A DNA stretch of 32,514 nt, taken from positions 1-32,514 of the forward strand of contig PBYL01000393.1 of assembly GCA_002729595.1 (NCBI GenBank). Direction: 5' to 3'. Numbering within the stretch: position 1 is the stretch's first letter; each line of letters starts with the position of its first letter. Below are positions 31,994 through 32,514 of this stretch, one piece after another. This DNA comes from Thalassovita sp. Its GTDB lineage: Bacteria > Bacteroidota > Bacteroidia > Cytophagales > Flammeovirgaceae. Under the pieces are notes generated by a model, which worked only from the letters and a program-made list of their open reading frames with translations, was not told the origin of the DNA and ran no database searches. The position numbers were made by a program, and so were the translations under genes.

Positions 31994-32514
31994 ATGAACA
32001 AGCTAATTACTTTTACCACCCAACTATTAATTCTTTTTGTTTCTTTTATTACTATTCAAGCTGCAACAGCACAGTGCTCATCTTGTAACTTTACTTATTC
32101 AGCACCTGGAACAAGCTCACTAAGCCTTAATGGTAATAATAAAACATACTGTCTTACTGGCTCTGGCGAATACAGCGGTAACATTAGCTTAAATGGAAAT
32201 AACTCAATCCTTTGTATAGGTGAAAATGTTGTTTTTACAGGTTCAATCGATATTACATCTTCAAGTGCAGAAGTAAATAACTACGGTACAATTAATACTA
32301 GTTCTATCTCATTTAGCGGCACATTAAATAATTATGGTTTAATGCAAGTAAATGGAGATATCGATGTAAACTCTAGTGGTAACTTAAATAACTACAACAC
32401 AAGTTATGGAGCCATGGAAATTAATGGTGCATTAAATGTGAATAGCGGTGCAGATATGGTAGTTCAAGGAACAGTTATTATAAATGGTGATGTAACAGTA
32501 GATGGTGGTGGTGA
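31994..32514 (+). CDS. Secreted repetitive surface protein, N-terminal part (runs off window)
   Basis: The frame is open from the ATG at 31994 to the end of the window, 173 residues so far. A signal peptide (MNKLITFTTQLLILFVSFIT then IQAATAQ) is followed by a short cysteine-containing start (CSSCNFTYSAPGTSSLSLNG, with further Cys in KTYCLTG and SILCIGE). After that come Gly/Asn/Ser-rich repeats of about 15-20 residues with the pattern L/I-N-N-Y-G/N-x (VNNYGTINTSS, LNNYGLMQVNGDI, LNNYNTSYG), suggestive of a parallel beta-helix. Large proteins of this kind in Bacteroidota are usually outer-membrane or type IX-secreted adhesins or gliding-related surface proteins, with a sorting domain at the C-terminus that is outside this window. 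Confidence 0.75.
   Translation, partial: MNKLITFTTQLLILFVSFITIQAATAQCSSCNFTYSAPGTSSLSLNGNNKTYCLTGSGEYSGNISLNGNNSILCIGENVVFTGSIDITSSSAEVNNYGTINTSSISFSGTLNNYGLMQVNGDIDVNSSGNLNNYNTSYGAMEINGALNVNSGADMVVQGTVIINGDVTVDGGG

Overview
This is a low-GC stretch of chromosome from a member of the Bacteroidota, probably a Cytophagales-type marine or environmental bacterium. The evidence is the family content (DUF3500/HupE pair, DUF4386, DUF4861, DUF2201, many short lipobox lipoproteins), weak Shine-Dalgarno sites, and repeated exact matches to the Bacteroidota -7 promoter element TAnnTTTG. I see no tRNA, rRNA, CRISPR array, insertion sequence or phage gene. The genus is not resolved.

Left part (1-6442): the 3' end of a DUF3500 gene and a HupE/UreJ-like membrane protein. 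Next is an oxidative-stress pair of divergent genes, oxyR (with both redox cysteines at 199 and 208) and an OsmC-type peroxidase. A MarR regulator and a cysteine-synthase-like PLP enzyme form a two-gene operon behind a 30-bp perfect palindrome. A beta-lactamase-fold serine hydrolase lipoprotein follows.

Efflux region (6443-13746): a small ArsR-family regulator, then about 1 kb without protein genes, then a complete RND tripartite pump (lipoprotein adaptor, inner-membrane HAE1 transporter, TolC-like outer-membrane channel). The 1-kb gap starts with a 32-bp palindrome exactly over a good promoter, followed about 85 nt later by a terminator-like hairpin. It also holds a perfect 50-bp tandem duplication and diverged repeats. 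This looks like a regulatory leader or an RNA gene. Both intercistronic gaps of the pump operon carry stable hairpins.

Central region (13850-21197, all minus strand): the most unusual locus. The order of transcription is a DUF2201 protein (zincin-like HExxH plus VWA domain), a MoxR-type AAA+ ATPase, a 937-residue LRR-BRCT-helical-LRR protein, a 476-residue protein homologous to its C-terminal half, and probably a YwqG/DUF1963-like protein. Gaps are 46, 4, 11 and 96 bp. The MoxR plus VWA pairing is a known chaperone/conflict-system theme. Its coupling to two BRCT-LRR paralogues is the best candidate here for an undescribed system.

Right part (21718-32514): mostly single genes. These are a STAS-like protein, two methyltransferases, a chorismate-lyase (UbiC) homologue that is unexpected in a menaquinone lineage, an alpha/beta-hydrolase lipoprotein, an AraC regulator and an App1-type phosphatase. 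They are followed by a Crp/Fnr regulator overlapping a DUF4386 membrane protein tail to tail, a divergent HxlR/DoxX pair, a 43-residue coiled-coil micro-gene, a DUF4861 lipoprotein, and the start of a secreted repetitive surface protein that runs off the window.
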